Positions 1-33,049 are shown, numbered from the stretch's first letter. The stretch: DNA of 64,000 nucleotides from Latrodectus hesperus (GCA_037975125.1 CM075850.1:66864390-66928389), one strand, 5' to 3'. The notes: generated from the sequence alone by a model not told the origin. Made by a program: numbers and translations.

Positions 1-2844
<2,844 letters not shown>

Positions 2845-2970
2845 TGAAAGAGGTATCTAAACCGTAACTATATGAATAAATAACATAATTATTTTTAGTT
2901 TTTTTCTCGCATTAATTCCTTGTATTAGTGTATGGAAACTTAATTCCCCTTTTTTTTAAATGATTTTTTT

Positions 2971-3232
2971 TTTAAATTCCGCTTCTAAGTCTCAGGTCTG
3001 AGGTTCGATCCTCGGACTGGGCAAGGTCGATTCAGCCTTTGATCCCTTCAGTGGGTCCATTAACTGAGTACCAAGCATGCTTGGGAACTAAACACTGGGG
3101 GTTCGCATTAAGCTGAGGACCTAATCGAGACATATGCTTCGCATCCCATAGTTGTAGTTCAGGAAAATACATATGGACATTGTAGGCCTTGGCCCACATT
3201 GGGCTGTCTGCCACAAGTTTGGTTTAGGTTTA
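2971..3232 (+). repeat. tRNA-derived SINE, family A, plus orientation
   Basis: The 5' part holds a pol III B box (GGTTCGATCCTC) and the body shares long stretches with the minus-strand copy at 24799-25045, for example the block around ACCAAGCATGCTTGG followed by the 'AACACTGGGGG' block. The 5' end looks truncated because no A box is visible, and the 3' end fades into T-rich sequence. The internal 60-codon reading frame on the minus strand is chance. Confidence 0.75.
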
Positions 3233-3770
3233 GATTTTTTTAATTGTTCAAAAAGAGTGGACTATCTTTTGTAAAGCTGGATCAGTTCACAAGATCTATA
3301 AGATAAAATGTGAAAAACTAATTTTTGGTGTACCAAAATAGGACTAATGTTTAAATGTTGATAACCTTTCCTAAAGTAATTACTTCTAATTCATTTTCGA
3401 AATATCAGTATAAATCCTAACATAATCAGAAAAAAAATTTTTTTTGTTAAGCTAAGATTTTGTATCTAGTTACTCAGCCTTTCGTGGTACAATATTATTA
3501 AAATAAATTGAAATTTTTAACGAATTTTAAAAAAATTACATTCTTCATCTATAATTTTCTAAACTAAATTAAGGTCCCTATAAGTCTTTAAAAACATTTT
3601 AGGAAGAATTATTGTATTGTTTTAAGTTTCGACTCACAAACAAAATAATAAATTTCAATATAATTTTTCTCTTACCTATGGACTTTCAAGTTCATGTAAA
3701 TACGAAAATTTCAATAAATTTCAATTTAAATTAAATTGTGAAAAATATGTAAACATATGTTTTACAACAC

Positions 3771-3776
3771 TTTATT
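3771..3776 (-). other. polyadenylation signal of the TMED gene (distal)
   Basis: TTTATT on the plus strand, i.e. AATAAA on the minus strand, 55 bases past the TMED stop codon. Confidence 0.55.
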
Positions 3777-3801
3777 GCATAAATCTTTTTGTTGTGAGAT
3801 C

Positions 3802-3807
3802 TTTATT
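3802..3807 (-). other. polyadenylation signal of the TMED gene (proximal)
   Basis: AATAAA on the minus strand 24 bases past the stop codon. A second AATAAA follows 31 bases further on. The proximal one is very close to the stop, so the distal one may be the one used. Confidence 0.5.
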
Positions 3808-3830
3808 GTTTTTATAAATATTTCAAATGA

Positions 3831-21557
<17,727 letters not shown>

Positions 21558-22312
21558 TTTGCAGCCTGTGAATCGGAGGCATTGTTTGGTAGCGATGAAG
21601 TTTGCAATCAATACAATCAATGGTTATATTTCCCACTAAAGATAAGTTTCGTTGCTATGGCATTTTTTGACTGTGATTTATTTGTTTACATTTGCTTTGT
21701 TATTCTGAGAAAGTGTCAAAAACTTCATCCACTTAAAGGAAATTCGTATTCAAATTATTTTGATTAAATTTAACCTTTATAGAGGATTTTATCAGTAGAG
21801 GTTCTAGGAGATATTTTTTCTTTATAATCTCTTAACTAAAGTAATGCCTAGTTTCTACAATCTACTGATATATAAAGGCATCAAGATACTATTACAGTTA
21901 AGGATCGCTTATAAGAATGAAATATTCCAAAATAAATTATTTCCCTAAAGAGAAAAACCAATGCATCAATTCAAATTTAAAATAATATTTTAAAAAGATC
22001 CTTAAAAGCTTAAACAATTAACTTATTTAATCTAATTACTACTCATTAAAAAAGAAGTAGGCAATACATACAAAATAATTCTTTTTTCCCATTCAGTTTG
22101 TAAAAACAAGACATAACCTGCCTTAATCCCGCTATTTCTAAAGGTACCTTAACCAATTTCTGTGTTTCAAAATTCATAGAAAAAAAATAGAATTAATTAA
22201 TAAATTAGAAAATAGTTTCGAGGTGCATTAAAAATAGAAAATCGTTTCGAGGTGCATTGTAGATAGAGTATCAGCTTACGATAGCTGTAATTCTTTGCCA
22301 CATCGGAAAATT
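21558..22312. other. upstream region of the TMED gene
   Basis: Should contain its promoter and 5' UTR; no TATA-like or other element can be picked out with confidence in this AT-rich sequence. Confidence 0.4.
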
Positions 22313-22323
22313 TCATTATCTTT

Positions 22324-22710
22324 GGCCGTGGTAGCCTAGTGCTTAGGGTATTGGCCTTCCATCCGGAAGGGTGGGGTTCGATTCCCATTGCCGCCAAAGA
22401 CCCACCGAGTACATGCGATATACGTGCTCGTAAAATCTGTGGAATCGCAAGTCCTGTGGTCGGTCGTTGAGCAGTTACCATGGGTGCAATAGTCTGGTGA
22501 AATTTACTTCCCCTTTAGATCATTGCCAAAATTGAAGGAGTAAATCCTCTGGTGCTGCCATCTATAGGAGGATTTGAAGAGCAAAAGTTGTACTGTCACC
22601 TTCATGGTGCTCTGATTAAAACGAAAGATGCTTCAATTGACTTAAATTTGCATAGCCAAGGCATAGCGAGCTTGGCTTGTCCAAGTGTCATTATAGTAGC
22701 AACAACAACA
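22324..22710 (+). repeat. tRNA-derived SINE, family B, with 11-bp target duplications
   Basis: The head GGCCGTGGTAGCCTAGTG carries an A box and GGTTCGATTCCC a B box. The 387-bp body ends in a CAA repeat (GCAACAACAACA) and is bounded by the direct repeat TCATTATCTTT at 22313-22323 and 22711-22721. Confidence 0.9.
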
Positions 22711-22721
22711 TCATTATCTTT

Positions 22722-24798
22722 AGAAAAGATGTTTCATAAATATTCAGCTGTATATTCGTGCTTCACGAAAAAAAAATCTTGTAAGCGCTAGAGCACCCAC
22801 TATGAATCCAGATAAGGCATTAAAAAACAAATAATCGCCTTTTTTTACGTACTTTATAAAGTTTAATTTTTAGTGGTATTTAAATAAGTAAATTTTGAGC
22901 ATTTTATTGACATTTGCGTTAACTTTTATAATAGATAATAATTTAAATAGTTAGCTTGTATAATAGAAATAAAGTTTGTATGACAGATTCAGTTAAGAAA
23001 TGAGATGTATAAATTTACTACGAAAACATGCAGCTTAGAAGGTAAAAAAGCAGTATAAATTTGAATAAATTAATCGCATTCTTTTTTTATTACGAGAATT
23101 ATAAGTGAATGCTGTCTAATAAAGAAGTATTTAAAATGTCAAATATTATAATAAATTAAATATCATTTCTTCTTGTGCATGCATATTGAAAGCTCTGATA
23201 CAATAACTATTAAATGTGAAATGATTTAAAAAGCTTTTAAAATTAATTCTTAAGTGTTTTTTATATTATTTTCCAAAAGTTAACCACTGCTAGAATGTAC
23301 AATATATAAATCTTATGTACTAATATTTATTAAGCACCTGTTCTGTTCCAGCTTTTCTAACAAATGCAGATGACAAAATAGTTATTCTATATCTTTATTT
23401 ATTATATGCAGATTAAAAAATGTTAACTTCAAAAACTGAGGAAATCAATCTATAGCTTATTGTTTGTAATAAATAGAAAAGTTATGTCTTAAAAAATGCG
23501 TGGAAAAAGAGGGCAATCAATGTATATTAAAAAGATATAGCAAAATAGATTATTAATATAAATTAATAAAATAATGAATACATTTCTTTATCTGCTTAAT
23601 CTATTTTCATCCTGCCTTTTTCCTCATATTTTTATAATAAAAAAATAAACAGTATCTATATATTAGTTAATTTTAAGATCTCTTCCTCAATTGAAATAAT
23701 GAGAAGGGATAAATATTTAATAATTAATGAACAAGTATAGTGAATAGTTTTTTTTTTAGCTCAAAAATTTTCAATTCCCCGTTCCCCCAATTCATAATTT
23801 AATTTTCAATAAAAAGGACAATAAAACAGATTTTAAGATTGATTTACCAAATCAAAATTATTGATATAGTTGCTGAAAAGATAGTTAATGAAAAATTGAT
23901 TAGTTCTAAAAAATTCAGAACTGTTTTTGCATTTACCCAATATTTTGTATATTAATTTAATATCATTAGTTTTAATACTGTTGGGTTATGAAACAATACA
24001 TTTTTCTTTAGAAAAATAAAATTTAGTCTATATTGGACTTTAATTTACCGATTCCTACAAAATTATTTTGAAATGTAGTTGATATTTTGCTTCTACATTA
24101 CGATTAAAATATTAAGAAGTTATTAAAATATGTCATACTCAGAATCGTTGCATAAAAAAAACTTCCCAAGTAAAGTTGCTCTTTTCTAGAAATTAAATAC
24201 TATACAGAGTTCAAATTACGGTAAATTATTTTACTTATAAATGAATTTTAAGTTAGAATATAGAGTTCAAAACAACTCAGAACTCAAGTATCATGTTTCG
24301 TTATTTAAATTAATTAAGTACAAGACAAAAATAAGATCTATTTAACTATTAGCATTAAGTTTAATAAGAAAGATCTTGTTAAAGCTAAATAAAAGAAACA
24401 GGAAATGAATTCTATATCTTCTTAAGAAAAAGAAATTCAATTACCGTAAAATAAAACGTCTTGTGACAATTATAATTGCTTTTTAAGCCTTGAAATTCAA
24501 TCCACTTGTTTACGTATCGATTTCTTGATCTAGATAAAATTGTAAGAAATGAATTAATGAGGACTGAATCTAAATACAATACCTTTCAATTACTTCTAAG
24601 CAGGAAGAATCACTTGCATTTTTAAATTTTCTTCTTCTATATTGATGGAATGACATGTTATTCCAAGATGTAAAAATGACTTTACAAAACCTCAGGTTTT
24701 GTACAATTTACATTAATTAAATGTACAAATACAAATGCTTCTGAAAATCAATGCTTTCTCTTTTTTTGATTAATATAATTTCTAAAAATTAAACTCAG
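22722..24798. other. AT-rich intergenic DNA
   Basis: No coding frame, repeat end or RNA gene recognised. Confidence 0.5.
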
Positions 24799-25045
24799 TG
24801 GTATGACAGACCATATGGACTTCAAGGCTTACAGTGCCCATATCTGTTTTTGTGACCGAGGAGCCTGGTGTGCGAAGTATATCTGCCGCTTAGGTGATCA
24901 GCCTAACGCAAAGCCCCCAGTGTTTAATTTCCAAGCATGCTTGGTTCTCAGTTTTATCGGCCTACTGAATAGTTGAAAGGCTGAGTCGACCTTCCCTAGC
25001 TCCAAGTTCGAACCTCGGACTTTTATCTTGGGAGCGCGAAGCTCT
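24799..25045 (-). repeat. tRNA-derived SINE, family A, minus orientation
   Basis: Reverse-complement copy of the family seen at 2971; on the minus strand it has the B box GAGGTTCGAAC, the ACCAAGCATGCTTGG block and the AACACTGGGGG block in the same order. Divergence from the other copy is considerable, so it is old. Confidence 0.78.
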
Positions 25046-25260
25046 ACCTCTAATTAATTAATAATCACATTTTTCTAACTAAATAAATTTTTTCTTATAT
25101 ATAATCTATTTATAAACTAAATCTTATTGTGAGAGACTTATGAGCTTTTTCAAATTGTTTTTTATTAGAGCATTAATATGCAAGCTTGTTTTTATTATGA
25201 ATTATTTTGAAAGGATTTCTATACATGTAGAGTATTTTTCTTTAAATAGACTTATAATAG

Positions 25261-26096
<836 letters not shown>

Positions 26097-26258
26097 CTCT
26101 ACATCAGGGGTGGCGAACCTTTTTTGATGCCCGTGCCACAAAGTCATAAAAATTCTTTTTTAAATAGGTAACGTGCCACAATAAAATTTCATTCGAAATG
26201 TTAGCGTGGTGAAACGATACGTAAGTATAACTAAATAAACAAATAAAAGCAATTTTTT

Positions 26259-26732
26259 TTAATATGATTTTTGTTGCTGCACACAAGATGATAAAGATTT
26301 AATGTCTGGTTCACATTTAGTTAATTTCAACAGTACGCATGCAGAGTTCGACTCATCCATTATTCTATTCCTATATTTTTTCTTTATAAAATTTAATTCT
26401 GAAAAAAGAGATTCACATGTCCACGTTGATGAAAATATTGATAACATTGCCTTTGCTAATATTTTTAAACAATAAAACGTGTCAGGAATTGAATTCCATA
26501 TAGTTAGAATTTCACCTTCTGCAATTTTATTTATTTTATCCAATAATTGATAATTTTCAATAATTTCTAAATCATTTCTTAAATCAACAAATTTTTGGTT
26601 CCATAAGATACTTGAATGAGATTCAACTAATTCCATTTCTAATTCATTAAAATTTAACTTTTCAAGTACTTTTAAATTTAATTTTTTAAATGGTATTGTA
26701 TCAGGATATAAAATAAATTTTAAAGTTTCTTC
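26259..26732 (-). pseudogene. hAT transposase, C-terminal dimerisation region
   Basis: The minus-strand frame is open from about 26732 to 26259, with a Met only at 26636. The stretch SIFSSTWTCESLFSELNFIK followed by KYRNRIMDESN matches the hAT C-terminal dimerisation domain found in GTF2IRD2/ZBED/EPM2AIP1-like proteins. The N-terminal BED finger and most of the RNase-H-like core are missing, so this is an internally deleted copy. Confidence 0.8.
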
Positions 26733-27291
26733 AAATTATTTAAACTGCGTAAATCTACGCAATTTAATTTGAATCTAAATCCATAATAAGAAATTCTTAA
26801 AAATATATATATTAATAATATTGTTATAAAATAAATAATTTATTCTTTCATTCCTTGGCAAGAACATATTTCGTCACATATTAAAGTACTAAAAATATTA
26901 CCAACCCAAGAAAACAATGACAGGATAGCCTTGAATATAGAATCAGAGGCCGCGAACCAGCTCCCGTAAACCCTGGTGTTATGTGTTCCGTGCCTAGGGC
27001 TAATTGGCACCGCGGTATTGGTGTCTTAACGGAGCCTCTAGTTGCCTGGCAAACTTCTAGAGTAATTTGCCTTTCCCAGTATCTCAGGCAATGCTGGATG
27101 GACTTATATTACCTGAGCTTATAAATTGTTATCTTGTGGTTGAAAAGACACAAGAAATAACAATCCTTTCTGCATCTACAGGTGATGCCTCTGAAGTTGA
27201 CCTTGCGGAAAAAGACAAGTGAACTCAGAGGCTGTCTTGTAAAGGGGCAGTAATGAATCCTTCACTTGAGGTAGAAATGACCTCCAAACCA

Positions 27292-27361
27292 TCAGAGAGT
27301 CAGTCATACAAGGGATAGCTTCCAAGTCAGGAAGCTATCCCTTGTATGACTGACTCTCTGA
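27292..27361. repeat. perfect 32-bp inverted repeat with 6-nt loop
   Basis: Arms 27292-27323 and 27330-27361 are exact reverse complements separated by AAGTCA. The right arm belongs to the LINE 3' ORF side, so the left arm is probably a fold-back copy made when the element was shortened. Confidence 0.95.
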
Positions 27362-27365
27362 CCAG

Positions 27366-27572
27366 ATGGGACTATTTCAGCAAGACCCAATCTGCTGGAA
27401 ATGTCATACGCAAGAGGAAACGGCAGAGCATATCATTTATGAATGCGAGGCTCTTGCCCTCCCTAGATTAACTTCTTTAGGCATCATCCATACTAGAGAG
27501 TTACACCTAGACTCCATTAAAGGGTTATCGGACTTTATTAATAAAGTGGGTGACCCAAGCAACTGGAACTAG
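27366..27572 (+). pseudogene. LINE reverse transcriptase ORF, C-terminal fragment
   Basis: 68 codons to a stop. DPICWKCHTQEETAEHIIYE is the Cys/His cluster near the C-terminus of Jockey/R1-type ORF2 proteins. The upstream part of the ORF is missing. Confidence 0.75.
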
Positions 27573-27979
27573 GAAACATTGGGTTTGGAGTTAATGGTAC
27601 AAAATGCTGATAAAAGCAGAGGTGCCCAATGACATACAAACCCAATTCTAAGAAGAAGAAGAAGAAGAACCCAAGAAAACAATAAATAATATATTAATTC
27701 AAAAAGTGATTTCAATAATTATTTCTACATTTTATACTGATTTAATGATAAAATAATTTCTCATAATGTTAAAATATCTTATTCAAAAATAAGCAAAATA
27801 AATTATAAGTTTAGTAACATTTAATACCTTAATGTTGTTACAGGTTAAAATTTCAGTCTTGACGCAATATTTTCTTGCAAACGAATGCAGAATATAAAAT
27901 ATGAAATAATATGTAAAAATATTTACCTAAAAATAACACTATATCTATTTACAATAAACGGTTATATTTTTCACAAGTC

Positions 27980-27981
<2 letters not shown>

Positions 27982-28055
<74 letters not shown>
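27982..28055. repeat. (TG)n microsatellite
   Basis: About 37 uninterrupted TG dinucleotides inside the hAT element. Confidence 0.96.
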
Positions 28056-28056
<1 letters not shown>

Positions 28057-28589
28057 CGGTGGTTTACTAAAAATAACTAATGCAGTCTGTCATCTGATTC
28101 GAGCGCTGAGACGGCAACAAATGCAATAACATTAGAAGACGAAACTGGATTCGCAAAAAATTTTATCTAAGGCGCATCGTTATATACTTCTTGAGAATTC
28201 ATGTGATATTTTAATAATAAAATGTATAATTTGAAGTTAACATACTGAGATAGATATTCAGTACTCTACAAATTTATATCATAAATTATAAATTAAGTGT
28301 AGATTAATAATTTTTAATTCATTTCTGTTAAAAAAGATAACTTATAAAAAAATAATTTTGTTTTTATGCGTGCCATAAAAATTTTCAAACGTGCCATTTG
28401 TGGCAAGCGTGCCTTTGGTTCGCCATCTCTGCTCTATATACATCTTAGTTTTCCATGTTATTTAAATAGAATTGCACGTCTAAGATAAATGCGAAAAGAT
28501 GAATTAATTAATAAACATATTCTTTAGTTTTGTCTCAACTACTTTTCCCCAGGATGTAAAGTATGTGTAAGGGCATCAAAAAACAGTGC

Positions 28590-29661
28590 TATGGCTTTCT
28601 TAAGGCAGGAAATGAGTGCTTTATCCAGAATCCAAAAATGAGTGATTATTGACATTCGGTATAAGGGTGAAAGCATTTCCAAAACGGCTAAGTTTGTGAA
28701 ATGTTTTCGTGCCGCTGTGGTAAAAGTATACCGTGCATGGCAAAATGGGACTACTTAAAATCAGCGACGTGGCAAATGTGGTACACCACGGGCAATAGAT
28801 GACAGAGTTTAACCACGACTGCGGAGAGGCATTCGGGTGAATAGACATTCTATCGTTGAGCAATTAACCACCCAGATGAGCCAAGGAGCTATCAACAGTG
28901 TCTCCCATATTACTGTTCAACGAAAATGCTTCTGAGCCTCCGAATCAGAGGCCTAGTTCATGCACCTATGCTGACAGTTGTTCATCGGTGACGAAGACTG
29001 GAATTTACACGCGAATACGGCTACTGGACGCCCACTGAGTAGCGACAGGTAGCGTTTGGATAATCAGATGGATGGTCGTTGGCGTATACGATGTGAAACC
29101 TCTGAAAGCAAACAACCTTAGTTTCAGAGGTTTCACGTCATATATTGCCGGAATGGCCCAGGTTGGACGCGGGAGCATTAAGGTCTTGAAAATGTATTTC
29201 TGGCGTTCTCTGGGTTCATGTGTGGAAGACACGATAGATCAATAGAAGTACGCATCTGCCTTACGGACCATGACCATCTCTAAATGCGCATTGTTTTTTC
29301 TCACGTTGAAGGCATCTACCAGCAAGACAATGCGAGGTGTCTTACTGCTCTACGTGCGTGGTTCGAAGAACACCAGAGTGAGTTTACCGTTCTTCTTTGA
29401 CCAATAAAGCCTTACTTAAGCCCAGTCGGGAATCAGTAGGATGATCTGGATTGGGTTATTGGTATGGATCCTCAACCGCGTAATCTAGTGCAGCTGGCCA
29501 CTGCACTGAACTCGGTATGGCTCAACATCCCAGGAACCTCTTCCTGTACATCTCGCCAGAGTTCACTCTGCGAGAAGCGGTTATTCTGGCATCTGACAAG
29601 CAGTCACATGAATGCAACTGGACTGTCTAATTGTTATATTGCACTCCGACCTCGCATCTAA
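28590..29661 (+). pseudogene. Tc1-like transposase, heavily decayed
   Basis: Plus-strand reading over three frames shows an N-terminal region (IDIRYKGESISKTAKFV; RGKCGTPRAIDDR), QQDNARCLTALRAWFEEHQS around the second catalytic Asp, and a C-terminal piece at 29464-29661 (MDPQPRNLVQLATALNSVW). Many stops. No terminal repeats could be matched. A 15-bp fold-back lies in the middle (29093-29136). Confidence 0.68.
29093..29136. repeat. 15-bp inverted repeat inside Tc1 remnant
   Basis: GTGAAACCTCTGAAA at 29093-29107 is repeated in reverse complement at 29122-29136, with a 14-nt spacer. Confidence 0.9.
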
Positions 29662-31409
29662 GTTCTTCAATGCTGAAAAAATAAGTCGTATAACCTATCT
29701 GATAACAAATTAAGTTGAATTAACGAAACATTATATAAACCAAAACACAATTACAGAAAGCAGTTGAATATTTTTATTTTCAAGCTTCGAACGTCTATTT
29801 TTATAATCGGCATTTCGCTGCTATTGAGAGAGAGAGGGTATTCGTTGATTGGCTGTCAACGGATTCTGGTGTTTCGTGGTATCTATATTGATTCTTGATA
29901 TTTAAATAGGAAGAATTCGAGTTTCTCCGCTGTCTATCTTTGTTTTGCGTAAGAGAGAGCGAGAATGCTGGTATTTGCTATATGTGGAAGTGAACAGCCA
30001 ATATAGCGGAACATTATCATGATAACGGGTAATAGAGATCGCATGATGGTGATCGCGAATATCTCATTCGTAAAATAATTATCAGTTTCTTCGCTTGCAT
30101 TATTTCTGTTCTACTAAACAAAAAATTGCACATTTTTCAAAAATTAAAACTTTTTTTTTTTTTAAATTTGGTGGCTTCCAAAATTTTTCTATCCCTGGTT
30201 TTGTGTGTTGTTTTTCTAATTAATACACTCCACAGAGGACCATAATTAACAATATTCAATTAGCACATAAATCTACTTATTATATTTTACATTTAGAGCT
30301 GTGAAGATTAAAAGAAATAGGAAAATAAAACACGAGTTATTTATTGTCTGATTGGAGTTTCTTAAGTTCGTTCTGATAACAATCACATTTCTCATTTGAT
30401 AAAGTCAGCTATTAATTCAGTACCTTGAAAATCATTCTCACGGAACCGTATTCCTTGTTTTTTGGACCAAGCATAGCCTTCGGTTTAACAGCTCATAAGT
30501 TAGTTTTCTACCTCTAACTTGGAAGTTGCAAGTGGTTCGAAATCGACATAAAAATGTAAGTCTCAATCTAATTAGCCTTCATGCTAAAAAATGACCGTGA
30601 GAGAGGAACAAACCATTTCATCTTCATTTTTACATCTCAATTTGGAAAGTTAAAGTGTGTAGAAAAAAATGTGTTATTTATATTGAGCTTTTTTTTACAT
30701 TCATTTAATAAGCTCATTGAAAATATTAAAACTATTTATATTATCAGCTATTATATTTATATTAAAACTATTTATATTTTATTATTGATTTATATGTCAA
30801 ATGAAAAAATGATGTATTTCATTGTATAAATTATTTTGGCGCATAAATTTTGTCATTAAGCTAATTTAATTATTTCAACAGTACGAGTTAATATCAGACA
30901 CATTCTTCATTTCATTGCAATTAGTTACTTCCATTAAAAAATTTGATAAAATTTATTTACATTCTACAAGAATAGATTTGCATCACTAAGATGAAAAGCA
31001 TGAAGATATATAGAAATTCTAGAATCAATGACTTTATAGAGGGTATGAAACACACATGTACAGAGGATTAAGAAAAATAAATCACGTGATTCATAATGAC
31101 AATCTATTTTGATAATTAATAATGCAAGCTCAGCTGTTCATTGGAATTGAAAATTAAAACAATACGCCTACTTTGTCGAATTTCTTGAAAAGAACTAAAT
31201 GGAATGTAAAACCACTACTTCCATACAATGATACAAATCATGTACATCGAATACGTGAGCATTCACATATGTGCGAACTAAGCCAGTACAGAAGCAGGTT
31301 TTATAAGCGCTTGTTACAAAACACGCTTTTCGTTTGGTAACACACCTCGCCAAATTTCTTGGTGTTTTGTTTTTGGTGTGTAGCAATCTATTAAATTCAA
31401 TGTGTAACA
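29662..31409. other. AT-rich intergenic DNA
   Basis: No gene recognised. Around 30475-30545 a GGTTCGAAATCG string after a TAGCCTTCGG-like block hints at an old SINE fragment, too weak to annotate separately. Confidence 0.45.
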
Positions 31410-31479
31410 GTAACAACCATAGAGCTAGGAGTAGTGGAGGGGGCATATCCTATGAAATGCATTAGGTCCGATTGAAGCC

Positions 31480-31590
31480 ATTGTCGCCATCTTGGTTGGA
31501 GCATCAAATGCTAGTAGGGAAGAATGCATCGAGTGATTCTTAAGCTACGCATGCGCAGTAATAGTACAATTTGCGCATGCACCAATATTT
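31480..31590. promoter_or_regulatory. GC-rich patch with CGCATGCGC-type motifs
   Basis: Contains CGCCATCTTGG (YY1-like), TACGCATGCGCAGTA (close to the NRF1 palindrome) and TTGCGCATGCACC within 110 bp near the left end of the P-like element. Could be subterminal binding sites of the element or a captured promoter; motif-level evidence only. Confidence 0.35.
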
Positions 31591-31721
31591 TGATAGTATA
31601 GCAAAGAATATAACTTCAAATCAATTAAAACAGATATTTTTTCAAAAAGAAAACAGTTTGTACAGAATAAATTTTTTTGTGTGAAATAAAATGTATAATT
31701 TGTAATGAATATGTAATTTTT

Positions 31722-32880
31722 TATTAGCTGAGAAGTTATAAAAATTATTTAATTACATAAATTTCTTTCAAGATTAGAAATTTAATTTTTGTCATACAGT
31801 CTCTCATCTATATAATTTAGTGCATTTAAAGAAAAAATTACTATAAGTAGAGGAAGGTTTAGAATGTAATAAATTACTAAATGTAATTCTTTTACACACC
31901 TTTTCACAAAATGTTAATAATTTTAATTAAATCTCTTTTATAGAGTGAAATTAAAAATAAACACAGTATGCTTCAATATTATTTTATTGAATACAAGACA
32001 TTTCTTGATTATTTATAAAAGGAGGTTAACATATTATTGACCTTTAAAAAGAATTACTTTTGTATATAATTATAAAGTTCACATTATTTAAAGTATTTTT
32101 AAAATAATGCTTTTAACATGGATAACAAAATACTTAATTACAGCTTTAATTAGTTAGATGTCATGATTATCCAGAGGATCATGATGAAATTTATGAAGTT
32201 TCAATTGAGGAAATAATTTTTCAATATTCAAAGCAGATAAAACATCCAATTCACATTGAATGTTTATTTTTCTGACATTTTTCACAAGCTGGGAAACAAG
32301 TTATAAAAATTATTTAATATAAAAATAATTTATGTTATTTAATAATTTTGGTTATTAATCAAGGTTAGAAATTTTATTTTTGTCATACATGTCACTCATC
32401 TGTATAATTTAGTACCTTTAAAAAAATGTGATTGTTAGTAGAGGAAGGTATTGAATGTAATAAACCTCCAATTGTAATTTTATTGCACACTCTTTTCACT
32501 AAATGTTAATAATTTTTGATTAAATTTCTTCTATAGAGTGAAATAAAAAACACAGTATGATTGAATATTTTATTAAATACAAAAAAATCTCTTGATTATT
32601 TATAAAAGGAAGCTATTATATTATTGACCTTTAAAAAGAATTGCTTTTGTATATAATTGTCTTATAGAGTTCATATTATTTAAAGTATTTTTACAATAAT
32701 GCTTAATACGGATAGCAAAATAATGCTTAATTACAGCTTTAATTAGTTGAATGACATGATTATCCAGAGGATCATGATCGAATTGATGTAGTTTCAATTG
32801 AGAAAATATATTTTCAATATTTAATGCAGATAAAGCATCCAATTCACATAGAATGTTTATTTTTCTGACATTTTTAAATT
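31722..32880. repeat. tandem duplication of the P-like transposase 3' region
   Basis: About 31722-32290 and 32300-32880 are diverged direct repeats, sharing for example the blocks around TTATCCAGAGGATCATGAT (32169 and 32761) and TTGACCTTTAAAAAGAATT (32038 and 32624). Only the right copy retains a long open frame. Confidence 0.85.
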
Positions 32881-33034
32881 TTGAAAATGAGTGCAACATT
32901 ACATTTCTTCTAAATACAGATTCACATACTTTACAAATCTTGTAAACATCATCTGATGGGTATATCAATTTACCCTGTGATTTGAAGGAAATCAAGGACA
33001 AATTATAGGGAGTAGCTCTACTCTTAGCTCTATG
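32621..33034 (-). pseudogene. THAP9/P-element transposase, C-terminal fragment
   Basis: About 138 codons inside the element, ending in a stop at 32621. LISFKSQGKLIYPSDDVYKI followed by CKVCESVFR and then DNHVIQLIKAVIKHYF match the C-terminal region of P-element/THAP9 transposases. The Met at 33055 lies outside the terminal repeat in flanking DNA and is therefore chance. The THAP DNA-binding domain and catalytic core are absent. Confidence 0.72.
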
Positions 33035-33049
33035 GTAACAACCAATATT

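Larger units (their letters stand above)
26919..27667 (+). mobile_element. internally deleted non-LTR retrotransposon nested in the hAT element
   Basis: A perfect 16-bp target duplication (AACCCAAGAAAACAAT at 26903-26918 and 27668-27683) flanks 749 bp ending in (GAA)n. The left 370 bp is GC-richer and resembles a LINE 5' region; the right part is the 3' end of a reverse transcriptase ORF. The two meet at a perfect hairpin (27292-27361). Confidence 0.85.
26105..28431 (-). mobile_element. hAT-family DNA transposon carrying a nested LINE insertion
   Basis: The left end CAGGGGTGGCGAACCT and inverted right end CAGAGATGGCGAACCA are hAT-like terminal repeats with further similarity inside (GCCAC...GCACG motifs). 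Flanks are an 8-bp duplication, CTCTACAT (26097-26104) and CTCTATAT (28432-28439), one mismatch. Without the nested element it is about 1.56 kb, shorter than an autonomous hAT. Confidence 0.88.
31418..33034 (-). mobile_element. P-element-like DNA transposon, deleted derivative
   Basis: Inverted ends CATAGAGCTAGGAGTAG (31418) and CATAGAGCTAAGAGTAG (reverse complement ending at 33034) differ at one of 17 bases. They are flanked by a perfect 8-bp duplication GTAACAAC (31410-31417 and 33035-33042); 8 bp is the P-element target size. The 1617-bp element carries only the C-terminal part of a THAP9/P-type transposase, on the minus strand, starting right at the right-hand repeat, so the 5' half of the gene has been lost. 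Confidence 0.82.

Noticed and set aside
22330..22400. Candidate tRNA gene from A and B boxes
   Set aside because: No acceptor-stem pairing, and the unit continues into a SINE body with target duplications. The same applies to the B boxes at 3000, 25010, 35215 and 51715.
27885..28070. Frame with a Cys-Val repeat
   Set aside because: Translation of the (TG)n microsatellite.
31195..31446. 83-codon minus-strand frame
   Set aside because: No family resemblance; it crosses the left boundary of the P-like element.
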